Source: Crossiella sp. CA-258035 (GTDB lineage Bacteria > Actinomycetota > Actinomycetes > Mycobacteriales > Pseudonocardiaceae). From it: 64,000 nt of DNA. Of this stretch, positions 52,224 to 60,356 are shown in pieces. The notes beneath the pieces were generated by a model that was given only the letters and a program-made list of their open reading frames with translations, had not been told where the DNA came from and ran no database searches. Position numbers and translations under genes: made by a program. The stretch lies in NCBI RefSeq assembly GCF_030064675.1, contig NZ_CP116413.1, forward strand, positions 8,337,501-8,401,500, read 5' to 3'. Position 1 is the stretch's first letter. Each line of letters starts with the position of its first letter.

Positions 52224-52673
52224 GGTCACCAGCACGGTGACCGCGTTGTTGGCGTGGTTCTGCTCGGAGCGGCGCCAGCCGTCCACGGTGACCGGGATGA
52301 AGGTGTGCGAGGTGGTGCCGTCGGGCACGCCGCTCACCGTGATCGGCGGCAGGCTCCCGCCGTGCGGGATGTTCTCCTGGCTCGCGCAGAAGAACTCCCA
52401 GTCCGCCGGCTCGGTGCAGGTCCAGCCCTCGCCACCGGCACGCAGCCGCAGGCCCTTGATCTTGGGCGCGTGCACCGCGCCCGCGGACCCGGCCACCGTG
52501 CCCGGGTTGCGCACGGTCACCTCGAAGGTGAAGGTCTCGTGGTTGTAGGCGAGCAGCTCGGTCTTGCTGCTGGCCACCGCGATGTCGTAGTCCAGGGCGG
52601 GAGCCGCGCTGGCGATCGGCGCGGCCGCGGCGAGCACCGCCAGTCCGGTGGCGGTCAGGGCGAGCTTGCGCAT
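52170..52673 (-). CDS. Small secreted protein of unknown function
   Basis: This 167-residue protein has a signal peptide (MRKLALTATGLAVLAAAAPIA, then ASA cleavage at about 24). The mature domain (about 28-150) is beta-rich and resembles the DUF11/CARDB-type immunoglobulin-like exported domains (FTFEVTVRNPGTVAG), with two Cys (TCTEP, FFCAS) that could bridge. The last 17 residues lie inside the palindromic element, so the natural C-terminus may have been replaced. Start ATG 52673 with GGAGGG upstream. Confidence 0.75.
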   Translation of the reverse strand: MRKLALTATGLAVLAAAAPIASAAPALDYDIAVASSKTELLAYNHETFTFEVTVRNPGTVAGSAGAVHAPKIKGLRLRAGGEGWTCTEPADWEFFCASQENIPHGGSLPPITVSGVPDGTTSHTFIPVTVDGWRRSEQNHANNAVTVLVTSVLSGKFASGLDGPASR

Positions 52674-52704
52674 GGAGGGTTCCTCTCAACGAGCGGGACA
52701 CGAC

Positions 52705-52733
52705 TCGACGGCAGGGCGCAAGCGTGCCAGAAT
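52705..52733 (+). promoter_or_regulatory. Promoter of the leader peptide-chorismate mutase transcript
   Basis: TCGACG (52705-52710) and CAGAAT (52728-52733) have a 17-bp spacing. The expected start point, 7 nt after the -10, is the G of the leader GTG at 52740, so the leader mRNA would be leaderless. Confidence 0.5.
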
Positions 52734-52739
52734 CGATCT

Positions 52740-52802
52740 GTGGCTCACCGCGCGTTTTACTTTTTCTACGGGTACCGGACTCCGGCACCCGTGGTCAGCT
52801 GA
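52740..52802 (+). CDS. Phe/Tyr-rich attenuator leader peptide
   Basis: A 20-codon frame reads MAHRAFYFFYGYRTPAPVVS and stops at 52802. Residues 6-12 contain three Phe and three Tyr in seven codons, the pattern expected of a leader that senses charged tRNA-Phe and tRNA-Tyr. It lies upstream of chorismate mutase, which supplies both amino acids. No SD is present; with the predicted start point at the GTG it would be translated leaderlessly. Codons ACT CCG near its end take part in an alternative pairing with the terminator. Confidence 0.78.
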   Translation: MAHRAFYFFYGYRTPAPVVS

Positions 52803-52824
52803 CGCCAGCCGAACCACGACCGAT

Positions 52825-52854
52825 GCCCCGGAGTCCTTGGACCCGGGGCTTTGT
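52825..52854 (+). terminator. Attenuator terminator before chorismate mutase
   Basis: GCCCCGG (52825-52831) and CCGGGGC (52843-52849) plus inner GTCC/GGAC form a strong stem followed by TTTGT. Its left arm CCGGAGTCC (52828-52836) is exactly complementary to GGACTCCGG (52777-52785) in the leader, giving a 9-bp antiterminator alternative. The structural gene starts at 52908. Confidence 0.75.
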
Positions 52855-52907
52855 GCTGCGGGGACCGGGACAGCCGGGTCAGTCCACCCGAGCAGATGAG
52901 GATCGCC

Positions 52908-53192
52908 ATGAACGCCGCGCTCGACAGCGACGCACAGTCCACCAGCACCGAGACCGACATCGACTCCCTGCGCGAGGAGATCGACCACCTCGACTCGGAG
53001 ATCCTCCGGTTGATACAGCGCCGCACCGAGGTCTCCCAGACCATCGGCGCCGCGCGGATGGCCGCGGGCGGTCCGAAGATCGTCTACAGCCGGGAGATGG
53101 CGGTGCTGGCGCGCTTCCGCGAGCTCGGCCCCGAGGGCAAGGAGCTGGCCATGATCCTGCTCCGCCTGGGCCGCGGCCGGCTGGGTCGCTAG
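52908..53192 (+). CDS. Chorismate mutase (AroQ type)
   Basis: This 94-residue all-helical chorismate mutase converts chorismate to prephenate, the first step toward Phe and Tyr. Family residues are LREEIDHLDSEILRLIQRRTEVSQTIG with the active-site Arg/Lys set, then YSREMAVLARFRELG and a Gly-Arg tail. ATG 52908 has GAGG 6 nt upstream. Actinobacterial AroQ of this size usually docks onto DAHP synthase for activity and control; the C-terminal LGRGRLGR resembles that docking tail. It is preceded by an attenuator and leader peptide. Confidence 0.92.
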   Translation: MNAALDSDAQSTSTETDIDSLREEIDHLDSEILRLIQRRTEVSQTIGAARMAAGGPKIVYSREMAVLARFRELGPEGKELAMILLRLGRGRLGR

Positions 53193-54295
53193 AGCTGCCA
53201 GAACGGGCGCAGCGCCGACCGCACCAGGTCGAGATCGGCCGTGGTGCGGTCGGGGTTTCGCGCCGAGTCGTCAGGTAGATAGGCCAGGGGGTCGGCCAGC
53301 AGCTCCTCGGTGTGGCCGAGCAGGCCCTCGATGAGGGCGTGCAGGCACAGGGCCGAGTAGCCGCGCAGGTAGCCGCCCTCCTGGGTGAGCACCGGGCCGT
53401 GGCCGGTCAGCTCCTCGGCCAGTGCCGCCACGCGGCCGCCGATCCAGCGGTAGCCGGCCGCGGTGAGGTTGTGCCGTCCGTTCGGGTCGAAGGTGGAGCC
53501 GTCGAAGCCGGAGGCGCCCAGCAGCAGCTGCGGGCGGAACTGGCGGAGCACGGGTTCGGCGATCTCGGTGAAGGCGCGGCGGTATGCCTCGTCGCCCGCG
53601 CCGAGGGAGAGCTCGATGTTGACGTTGTGGCCGGTGCCGGTCTCGTCGGGGGCGCCGGTCTGCGGGTGGGCCTTGCCCCAGCGGCCGTGCCGCATGTGCA
53701 CCGAGATGGTGAGCACCCTGGGGTCGTCGTAGAAGATCTCCTGGGTGCCGTTGCCGTGGTGGACGTCCCAGTCCAGGATCGCCACCCGCTCCACGCCCGC
53801 GTGCAGGGCGTGTGCGGCGGCCACGGCCACGTTGTTCACCAGGCAGTAGCCGTCGGCCTGGGTGGGCTGGGCGTGGTGGCCGGGTGGGCGGACGAGCGCG
53901 TAGGCGGTGTTCGACTGTCCGGACAGGACGGACGCGGTGGCCTCGACGGCGGTGCCCGCGGCGGCGCGGACCGCGTCCCAGGAACCGGGGCCGACGACCG
54001 TGTTCTCCTCGATCGCGACCAGTTCGCCGGTGGTGCAGGCGGCCTGGAGCTCGGCCAGGTAGGCGGGGGTGTGCACCGCGGCCAACTCGGCGGGGCTGGC
54101 GTGCCTGCCCTGGTGCCAGCGCAGGGAGTCCTTGATCGGGCCGTGTCGCAGGGCGTGCTGGAAGGTGCGCAGGCGGGCCGCGTTCTCCGGGTGGGGTTCG
54201 GGCTCGTCCAGCCAGTCCCAGTGGCCGGGCAGCTCCCACAGGCCGGCGCCGGTGTCGTGCGCCAGGCAGTCGGGGTGCCAGTAGACGTCGATCAC
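53189..54295 (-). CDS. Histone-deacetylase-like / acetylpolyamine amidohydrolase
   Basis: This 368-residue zinc hydrolase belongs to the arginase/deacetylase superfamily (class II HDAC-like). RPPGHHA holds the tandem catalytic His, and DWDVHHGNGTQEIFY the zinc Asp/His ligands. GASGFDGSTFDPNGRHNLT and GGYLRGY complete the active site. Bacterial members deacetylate polyamines, acetoin-pathway proteins or small metabolites. The start is GTG 54295. Its stop overlaps the chorismate mutase stop tail to tail by 4 bp. Confidence 0.9.
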   Translation of the reverse strand: MIDVYWHPDCLAHDTGAGLWELPGHWDWLDEPEPHPENAARLRTFQHALRHGPIKDSLRWHQGRHASPAELAAVHTPAYLAELQAACTTGELVAIEENTVVGPGSWDAVRAAAGTAVEATASVLSGQSNTAYALVRPPGHHAQPTQADGYCLVNNVAVAAAHALHAGVERVAILDWDVHHGNGTQEIFYDDPRVLTISVHMRHGRWGKAHPQTGAPDETGTGHNVNIELSLGAGDEAYRRAFTEIAEPVLRQFRPQLLLGASGFDGSTFDPNGRHNLTAAGYRWIGGRVAALAEELTGHGPVLTQEGGYLRGYSALCLHALIEGLLGHTEELLADPLAYLPDDSARNPDRTTADLDLVRSALRPFWQL

Positions 54296-54357
54296 CGGGG
54301 CAGCATCTCAGGGATGTCACCGATGCCGCCGCCGTAATACCGGCGCACACTGGGTTC

Positions 54358-54660
54358 ATGCATCTCATCGCTGTTCTTGTCGGGCTGGTCGCCCTGCTCG
54401 CCGCGGTGGCCAACGGCGGATACCTGGCCATGCTCAAGTCCGCGGCTGCCAAGCGGGCGGGCGGCGAACCGGTCGTGCACTACGTGCAGGAGCGGATGCC
54501 CAAGGTGGGCGTCACCGTCGTGCTGGCCGTGCTCGCGCTGCTGATGACCGCGGGCGGGTTCATCTTCGACGTGCTGGCCGTCGTGGTGGCCGTCGGCGCT
54601 GGGCTGACCGCGACCAAGGAGCTGCGGGCCACTCACGAGCGGTATGGCAAGGCCAGCTGA
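54358..54660 (+). CDS. Small membrane protein of unknown function
   Basis: This 100-residue protein has an N-terminal hydrophobic helix (about 2-24) and a second long hydrophobic region (about 50-85) that could span twice, separated by a basic loop (SAAAKRAGGEPVVHYVQERMPK). No family is recognised. It starts 62 bp from the divergent deacetylase gene and is followed by a clear hairpin. Confidence 0.6.
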   Translation: MHLIAVLVGLVALLAAVANGGYLAMLKSAAAKRAGGEPVVHYVQERMPKVGVTVVLAVLALLMTAGGFIFDVLAVVVAVGAGLTATKELRATHERYGKAS

Positions 54661-54664
54661 TCTT

Positions 54665-54700
54665 GATACCGGGCGGGTGAGGTACACCCGTCCGGGTATC
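54665..54700 (+). terminator. Hairpin after the small membrane protein gene
   Basis: GATACCGGGCGGGTG (54665-54679) and CACCCGTCCGGGTATC (54685-54700) form a long stem with a small bulge and a 5-nt loop, 4 bp after the stop. Confidence 0.65.
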
Positions 54701-54762
54701 ACTCCCGGTAGTTAGAGGGACCCGGAGCGCAACCACATCCTGGGCCACCTACTCTGGGTGAG

Positions 54763-55500
54763 ATGGCTCACGAACCTGGCAACGACGACAGCGGGATCAG
54801 CCGCGTGCTGGTAGTCGCTGCTCACCCGGACGACGTCGACTTCGGCGCCGCCGGAACGGTGGCCGCCTGGACCAAGGCGGGCATCGAGGTCGCCTACTGC
54901 CTGTGCACCTCCGGTGAGGCCACCGGCGACCTGGACACCCCCCGCGCGAAGATCGCCGAACTGCGCGAGCAGGAACAGCGCGCGGCCGCGGAGATCGTCG
55001 GCGTGACCACCCTGTACCTCCTGCGCCACCCCGACGGACGCCTGGTGCCCGGCCTCGCGCTGCGCCGCGACATCACCAGGATCATCCGCACCTTCCGGCC
55101 GGACCGGGTGCTGACCTGGTCGCCGGAGATCAACTGGGACCACATCGTCACCTCGCACCCCGACCACCGCGCCGCGGGCGAGGCCGCGCTGGCCGCGGTC
55201 TACCCGGACGCGCGCAACCCGCACGCCTACCCCGAGCTGCTCACCCAGGAGGGGCTGGCGCCCTGGACGGTGCGCGAGCTGTGGCTGGCCGACGGCCCGC
55301 GCGAACGACGGCGGCACGCCGTCGACATCACCGACCTGATGCCGATCAAGCTGGCCGCGCTGCGCGCGCACCAGTCACAGACCGGAGGAATGGCGGGGCT
55401 CGACGAGCAGCTCCGCGGCGAGTTCGCCGCCCAGGCGAAGCACGCCGGCCTGCCCGAGGGCAGGCTCGCCGAGACGTTCCAGGTGGTCAACACGGCATAG
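54763..55500 (+). CDS. PIG-L family N-acetylglucosaminyl deacetylase
   Basis: This 245-residue LmbE/PIG-L enzyme has zinc ligands AAHPDDVDF (His, Asp) and TSHPDHRAAG (His). Actinobacterial relatives include MshB and Mca of mycothiol metabolism and deacetylases of glycolipids or antibiotics. This one lacks the extra C-terminal part of MshB (about 300 aa), so it is best left as a general PIG-L deacetylase. It stands upstream of the membrane-protein/kinase cluster. Confidence 0.88.
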   Translation: MAHEPGNDDSGISRVLVVAAHPDDVDFGAAGTVAAWTKAGIEVAYCLCTSGEATGDLDTPRAKIAELREQEQRAAAEIVGVTTLYLLRHPDGRLVPGLALRRDITRIIRTFRPDRVLTWSPEINWDHIVTSHPDHRAAGEAALAAVYPDARNPHAYPELLTQEGLAPWTVRELWLADGPRERRRHAVDITDLMPIKLAALRAHQSQTGGMAGLDEQLRGEFAAQAKHAGLPEGRLAETFQVVNTA

Positions 55501-55539
55501 GCGGGAAACCGCCCTGCTGGGGCGAAAGAGGTCAGCGAG

Positions 55540-56430
55540 ATGAACAGCGGACAGGGGCCCGCCGAGCGGTACCGGCCACGCCACGGCCGGCACCGCCCGG
55601 AAGCCAACGCGCTGTCCTGGACGCCGGAGGTGTCGCGGCCGGAGCCGCCGCCACTGGCGGACCCGGTGGCCGACACCGCGCCGCCCGGTCTGCGCAAGTT
55701 CGACCTCGGCATGGTCCCGGCCTCGGTCACCCCGCCGCGCACCTGGAAGCGGGCGGCCTGGTTCGCCGGGCTGTCCTCGGCCACCGTGCTGCTCGTGCTG
55801 GTCGCCGCGGCGGCCGCGCTGGTCAGCCCGGACGGCGAGGACCACCTGGAGTCGCTGCCCGGCTACCCCAGTGACATGGTGCTGCCGGAGGGCAGCAAGT
55901 CCCCCACCGTGAAGCCCAGCGCCAGCAGCGGTGGCCGCAGCAGCAGCGCGGGCCGCCCGCCCACCGCGGGGCCGAAGACCTCGCGCACCACCGGCACGCC
56001 CGCCGGCCCGTCCCGGCTCACCGGCGGCAGCGGTGGTCAGACCAAGCCGGCCAGCAGCACCTCGCTGCCGCCGGTGACCACGGTGACCAACGACCGGGCG
56101 GTGCCGCTGGTGCCGGTGGACAAGCTGGCCGGGCAGACCATGGCCTTCTTCTCCGCGCTGCCGGAGGACCCGCAGCGGGCCTTCGAGGCGCTCACCGGGC
56201 CCGCGATCAAGGACAACGGGTTCCCCGCGTTCCAGCAGCGCTTCGACAACCTGCAGCGGGTCGAGGTGAAGGCCATCCAGGTCGATCCGGGCCGGGGCGT
56301 GACCACCTCGGTGGTCGAGGTGCAGGCCAAGGACGGGTCGCTGAGCACCCAGCAGCGGGAGCTCGTCTTCACCGTTTCCGAGGTGCCGCTGGTCAACGGC
56401 GAACGGCTGGTGTCCACCGCCGAACGGTGA
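55540..56430 (+). CDS. Single-pass membrane protein, receptor-like paralogue 1
   Basis: This 296-residue protein has a cytoplasmic head (1-68), one membrane helix (about 70-93) and a Ser/Thr/Pro/Gly-rich linker (about 110-185). Its C-terminal extracytoplasmic domain (about 190-296) begins FFSALPEDPQRAFEALTGPA and ends VPLVNGERLVSTAER. This domain aligns by eye with the ends of the next two proteins and of the Ser/Thr kinase: a helical hairpin followed by curved beta strands, an NTF2-like pattern. It is the first of four consecutive genes. Function unknown. Confidence 0.75.
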   Translation: MNSGQGPAERYRPRHGRHRPEANALSWTPEVSRPEPPPLADPVADTAPPGLRKFDLGMVPASVTPPRTWKRAAWFAGLSSATVLLVLVAAAAALVSPDGEDHLESLPGYPSDMVLPEGSKSPTVKPSASSGGRSSSAGRPPTAGPKTSRTTGTPAGPSRLTGGSGGQTKPASSTSLPPVTTVTNDRAVPLVPVDKLAGQTMAFFSALPEDPQRAFEALTGPAIKDNGFPAFQQRFDNLQRVEVKAIQVDPGRGVTTSVVEVQAKDGSLSTQQRELVFTVSEVPLVNGERLVSTAER

Positions 56431-56599
56431 GGTCCGGGCCCCGCCGGACCAAATCCGAAGGGTGACCGTTCATCCGTTCGACTGGCTTTTTCCGACCGTT
56501 TATCGACTCGAACGGGTGAAACGTGGCCAGTCGCTGGCACCTGCTGCCGATGTGACGGTACGAGTCCTGACGACCACAGAACGTACGGAGGCCACCACC

Positions 56600-57469
56600 G
56601 TGGAGCGTTCGACGACTGGTCGTCGGCACCACCGTGCCGGATCAGTCACCGTGGCGGACCTGATCAGGCAGCAGCCCTGCCCGGTACGGATCCCGCCGCG
56701 CGAAGTAGTCGAGACCGAGGAGTTCGTCGACGAGCTGCTCGGCGAGGAGACGACCGTGACGGTCGCCCCGCCGCAGCCGCTGGAGCGCACCCGGCGCTCG
56801 ACCCGGCTGATCGGGATGCTGATCGGCGCGGTCGTGCTGACCGGCGCGGTCACCGCGGCCTCGGCGATCACCTCGAACATCTGGACCACCCCGCAGGCCG
56901 AGCGGGCCCCGGTGCAGCGCGCCACCGAGCTCACCGGCGCGATGGTGCTGCGGCCCGACCTGCTCACCGCCGAGCTGGTCAGCCCGCGCACCTCCCAGCA
57001 GGGCCAGGCCGCCTCGGCCAGCCCGGTGCCGCCCGCGGCCCGGGTCAACCCGCCGGTCAGCGAGCAGGCGCAGCCACTGGCCGTGCGGCCGGGCAAGCCG
57101 GTGGTGACCACCCAGCCGGGCGGCCAGCGGAGCGCGACCACCCAGCCGCCCGCACAGGGCCTGAACACCCCGGTCGGCGTGGTCCGCGAGTTCTACCAGC
57201 GGCTCGGCCAGAAGCAGCCGGAGACCGCGGCCGGGCTGCTCACCCCGAACCTGCTCGGCGACCTGGCCGCCTTCATCCGGTCCTGGAGCGAGTTGCGCCA
57301 GCTGGACCTCAAGGAGGTCGAGGTCCGGTCGGACGGTTCGGTGCTCGCGGTGGTCCGGTTGCAGCAGGCCGACGGCAGCTGGCTGACCGTCGAGCAACTG
57401 CTCCGGCTGGCCAACGCGGTGCCCATGCGGATCACCGGGGCAGAGCTGCTTTCAGCCCAGCGTGGCTAG
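56600..57469 (+). CDS. Single-pass membrane protein, receptor-like paralogue 2
   Basis: This 289-residue protein has a cytoplasmic part (1-65) with RIPPREVVETEEFVDELLGEE, a membrane helix (about 70-92), a Pro/Gln-rich linker (about 110-190) and the shared C-terminal domain (VREFYQRLGQKQPETAAGLLTPN to MRITGAELLSAQRG). GTG 56600 was chosen because GGAGG lies 8 nt upstream; the frame is open to 56462. The 56431-56599 gap shows no other gene. Confidence 0.72.
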   Translation: MERSTTGRRHHRAGSVTVADLIRQQPCPVRIPPREVVETEEFVDELLGEETTVTVAPPQPLERTRRSTRLIGMLIGAVVLTGAVTAASAITSNIWTTPQAERAPVQRATELTGAMVLRPDLLTAELVSPRTSQQGQAASASPVPPAARVNPPVSEQAQPLAVRPGKPVVTTQPGGQRSATTQPPAQGLNTPVGVVREFYQRLGQKQPETAAGLLTPNLLGDLAAFIRSWSELRQLDLKEVEVRSDGSVLAVVRLQQADGSWLTVEQLLRLANAVPMRITGAELLSAQRG

Positions 57470-57579
57470 GCCATTAGGCCGAAGATTGCCCACAAGTTCA
57501 CCCGAATTGGTGGCACACAACACCTCAAGTCCGGTATCTCAACCCCGTTGAGAAGCTCCCCGGCCGGAAGGTGATCGCG

Positions 57580-58515
57580 GTGCGCAAGGGCAGTTCGCGG
57601 GATGCGGAATCCCAGATCCTGGTGACCGACCTGCTGCGCAGGGAGGGCCAGACGCCCACGGCGGAGCGTCGCCCGAAGACCGCGCTGCGGGTGCTGGGCG
57701 CGGCCGCCGGTGTGGCGGTGCTGTGCGGCACCGTCGGCCTGGGCATCGCCTACATGAGCTTCGAGGACGGCCCCAAGACGCCTGCCGCGGCGCAGCAGAA
57801 CTTCTCCGGCATCGTCGGTGGCAAGGCGCTGTCGCCGAACGCGATCAACGCGCAGACCGGTCAGGAGACCGGCGCCGAGCAGCCCGGCGGCGGGGACCAG
57901 CCCGGCGGCCAGGGCGGCAACGGGACCCAGGGCGGCAACGGCGGCCAGGGCGGACAGGGTCGCGGCGGCAACGGTGGCGGTCAGGGCGGCGACGGGAACA
58001 CCGGCAACGGCGGTGGCGGCGGCGAGCAGCCGGGCACCGGCGGTGGCGGCACTGGCGGTGGCGGCACCGGTGGTGGCGGCGCCAACCCGCAGCCGACCGG
58101 CGGCCAGACCAGCCAGCCCGGCACCACGACCAGCAACGCGGCCAAGCCGACCTCCAGCGCGCCCAGGCCCACCTCGGCCGCGCCGACCAGCAGCAAGAGC
58201 GGCGGCCTGCTCGACCCGATCCTGGACCCGATCCTCGGCCTGCTGACCAAGGCCCCCTCCCAGCCCGAGCAGGCCTACGCGATGCTCGCGCCGGAGATGC
58301 GCACCGGCGGGGTGGAGGAGTTCAAGGCGGACTGGGCCGGGGTCGAGTCGGCCACCGTCGCCGAGTCCCGCCCGGACGGCGCGGACGCCGCCGTGGTCAC
58401 CGTGGACTACCGCTGGAAGGACGGCCGCACCCTGCGGGTCGAGCAGCGGATGACCGTGGACAAGGTGCAGCGGAAAATCACCAACGCCAAGGTTCTGTCC
58501 AGCAAAGGCCGCTGA
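57580..58515 (+). CDS. Single-pass membrane protein, receptor-like paralogue 3, Gly-rich
   Basis: This 311-residue protein has a short cytoplasmic head, a membrane helix (about 36-58) and a very Gly-rich linker (about 95-170, many GGNGGQGG units). A Ser/Thr/Pro stretch follows, then the shared C-terminal domain (PSQPEQAYAMLAPEMRTGG to RKITNAKVLSSKGR). GTG 57580 has GGAAGG 8 nt upstream, better than the GTG three codons earlier. It directly precedes the kinase, whose own C-terminus has the same domain. Confidence 0.75.
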   Translation: MRKGSSRDAESQILVTDLLRREGQTPTAERRPKTALRVLGAAAGVAVLCGTVGLGIAYMSFEDGPKTPAAAQQNFSGIVGGKALSPNAINAQTGQETGAEQPGGGDQPGGQGGNGTQGGNGGQGGQGRGGNGGGQGGDGNTGNGGGGGEQPGTGGGGTGGGGTGGGGANPQPTGGQTSQPGTTTSNAAKPTSSAPRPTSAAPTSSKSGGLLDPILDPILGLLTKAPSQPEQAYAMLAPEMRTGGVEEFKADWAGVESATVAESRPDGADAAVVTVDYRWKDGRTLRVEQRMTVDKVQRKITNAKVLSSKGR

Positions 58516-58643
58516 CCAGCACCGATGGCATCACCTCGGTAAGCGGGCACACCCCAGTTGACCAGCCGCAAGTCAACCCGTCCGGGTGATACCCCTAACC
58601 TAGGAGGCGTGACCGACACCGGGACCCGGGCTACGGAGGAGCG

Positions 58644-60356
58644 TTGAGCGACGAAGGCCGCCTGGTCTCCGGGCGCTACCGACTCACCAGGCGGATCGGC
58701 GCCGGTGCGATGGGCGTGGTCTGGCAGGCCAAGGACGAACGTCTCCAGCGGGTCGTGGCGGTCAAGCAACTGCTGCTCCAGCCCAACCTGGAGCACTCCG
58801 AGGCCGAGGAGGCCAAGCAGCGGGCGATGCGCGAGGGCCGGATCGCGGCCCGGTTGCAGCACCCCAACGCGATCGGCGTGTTCGACGTGGCCGAGGACGA
58901 CGGCGCGCCCTGGCTGGTGATGGAGTACCTGCCCTCGCGCAGCCTGGCCGCCGTGGTCAACGACGAGGGCCCGCTGCCGCCGCGCGAGGTGGCCAGGATC
59001 GGCGCGCAGGTCGCGCTGGCCCTCGGCGCCGCGCACCAGGCCGGGATCGTGCACCGGGACGTCAAGCCCGGCAACATCCTGATCGGCGACGACGGCACGG
59101 TGAAGATCACCGACTTCGGCATCTCCCGGGCGAAGGGCGACGTCACGGTCACCCGCACCGGAATGCTCGCCGGCACCCCCGCCTACCTGGCGCCGGAGGT
59201 GGCCAAGGGCTACGAGCCGGGCGCGCCCTCGGACGTGTTCTCCCTCGGCTCCACGCTGTACGCGGTGGTGGAGGGCGAGCCGCCGTTCGGGCTCAACGAG
59301 AACACCCTCGCGCTGCTGCACGCGGTGGCCGCCGGGGTGGTCCGCCCGCCGCAGATGGCCGGTCCGCTCACCCCGGTGCTGATGCACCTGCTCCGGCCGC
59401 AGCCCAACGACCGCCCCACGATGACGCAGGCGAGCGAGGCCCTCTCCGCGGTGGCCGCGGGGCGGCAGAGCGCGCTCAGCACGCCTCCCGGCGGCTGGGC
59501 CACCGTGGTCACGCCGACCACCCAGCTGCCCAACGGGCCGTCCGCGCCGACCCAGTCGATGCCGCCAGCGCTCCAGTCGCCCCGGCTGCACCAGGGCTCC
59601 GGCCCGCACCACCAGCCGAAGCAGCCGATGACCAGGCTGGACGCCCGCCCGCTCTCCGACGCGCCGATGACCAGGGTCGGCCCGCCGACCCCGCCGCCGC
59701 GCCCGCACCCGGCCACCAACACCGGTGGCAGGCCGATGGCCGCGCCGAAGAGCGCGCCCCCGCCGCCGGAGCGGTCCAAGCGCACCACGATCCTGCTGGC
59801 CGCCGCGGCCGTGGTGGTCGCGGCGCTGATCGGCGTGCTGATCGCGGACTGGGTCTCCAGCAACTCCTCGGGCAACGCCAACCCGAACACCGGGGTGCCC
59901 CAGCCGGCGCCGACCACCGCCTCCAGCGTGAAGAAGCCGCCGCCGACGAAGAAGACCACCACCGAGCCGACCTCCAGCAGCAGCACCACCAGCACCAGCC
60001 CGACCACCACCTCGGCCACGCCGACGCTGACGCCGGAGGACATGGTCCAGGAGGCCAAGCGCTACTACGCGCTGCTGCCGGGCCAGCCCGAACAGGCCTA
60101 CCAGCGGCTGGGCCAGCCGATGCAGCAGAAGACGCCGTTCGCCTCGTACAAGAAGTTCTGGGAGGGCTTCAAGGACGTGGAGGTCGGCGAGGTCGCCGCG
60201 CAGGGCAAGGACAAGGTGCGGATCAAGCTGACCTACGTCAAGAAGAAGGAGGGTGAGGAGGACCAGTCCGAGGTCCGGCTGCTCACCCTCTCCCCCAACC
60301 CCGACACCGGCGCGCCGCAGATCAGCGGGGACGCCAGGGTCGGCGGCGCGAACTAG
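58644..60356 (+). CDS. Membrane Ser/Thr protein kinase with NTF2-like extracytoplasmic domain
   Basis: This 570-residue eukaryotic-type kinase has a Gly loop RIGAGAMGVVWQ (18-29), catalytic Lys41 in VAVKQ, HRDVKPGN (Asp139), DFG at 157-159 and an activation loop with TVTRTGMLAGTPAYLAPE. It then has a Pro-rich juxtamembrane region (about 280-375), one membrane helix (about 381-401), a Thr/Ser-rich linker and a C-terminal domain (about 461-570, YYALLPGQPEQAYQRLGQPM). There are no PASTA repeats. TTG 58644 has GGAGG just upstream. The sensor domain is shared with the three preceding proteins. The end overlaps the convergent lysR by 4 bp. Confidence 0.92.
   Translation: MSDEGRLVSGRYRLTRRIGAGAMGVVWQAKDERLQRVVAVKQLLLQPNLEHSEAEEAKQRAMREGRIAARLQHPNAIGVFDVAEDDGAPWLVMEYLPSRSLAAVVNDEGPLPPREVARIGAQVALALGAAHQAGIVHRDVKPGNILIGDDGTVKITDFGISRAKGDVTVTRTGMLAGTPAYLAPEVAKGYEPGAPSDVFSLGSTLYAVVEGEPPFGLNENTLALLHAVAAGVVRPPQMAGPLTPVLMHLLRPQPNDRPTMTQASEALSAVAAGRQSALSTPPGGWATVVTPTTQLPNGPSAPTQSMPPALQSPRLHQGSGPHHQPKQPMTRLDARPLSDAPMTRVGPPTPPPRPHPATNTGGRPMAAPKSAPPPPERSKRTTILLAAAAVVVAALIGVLIADWVSSNSSGNANPNTGVPQPAPTTASSVKKPPPTKKTTTEPTSSSSTTSTSPTTTSATPTLTPEDMVQEAKRYYALLPGQPEQAYQRLGQPMQQKTPFASYKKFWEGFKDVEVGEVAAQGKDKVRIKLTYVKKKEGEEDQSEVRLLTLSPNPDTGAPQISGDARVGGAN

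Noticed and set aside
57840-58100. PE_PGRS-like or phase-variable surface protein from the Gly-rich stretch
   Set aside because: The Gly-rich run is only a linker between a membrane helix and a globular domain, and there is no PE domain.
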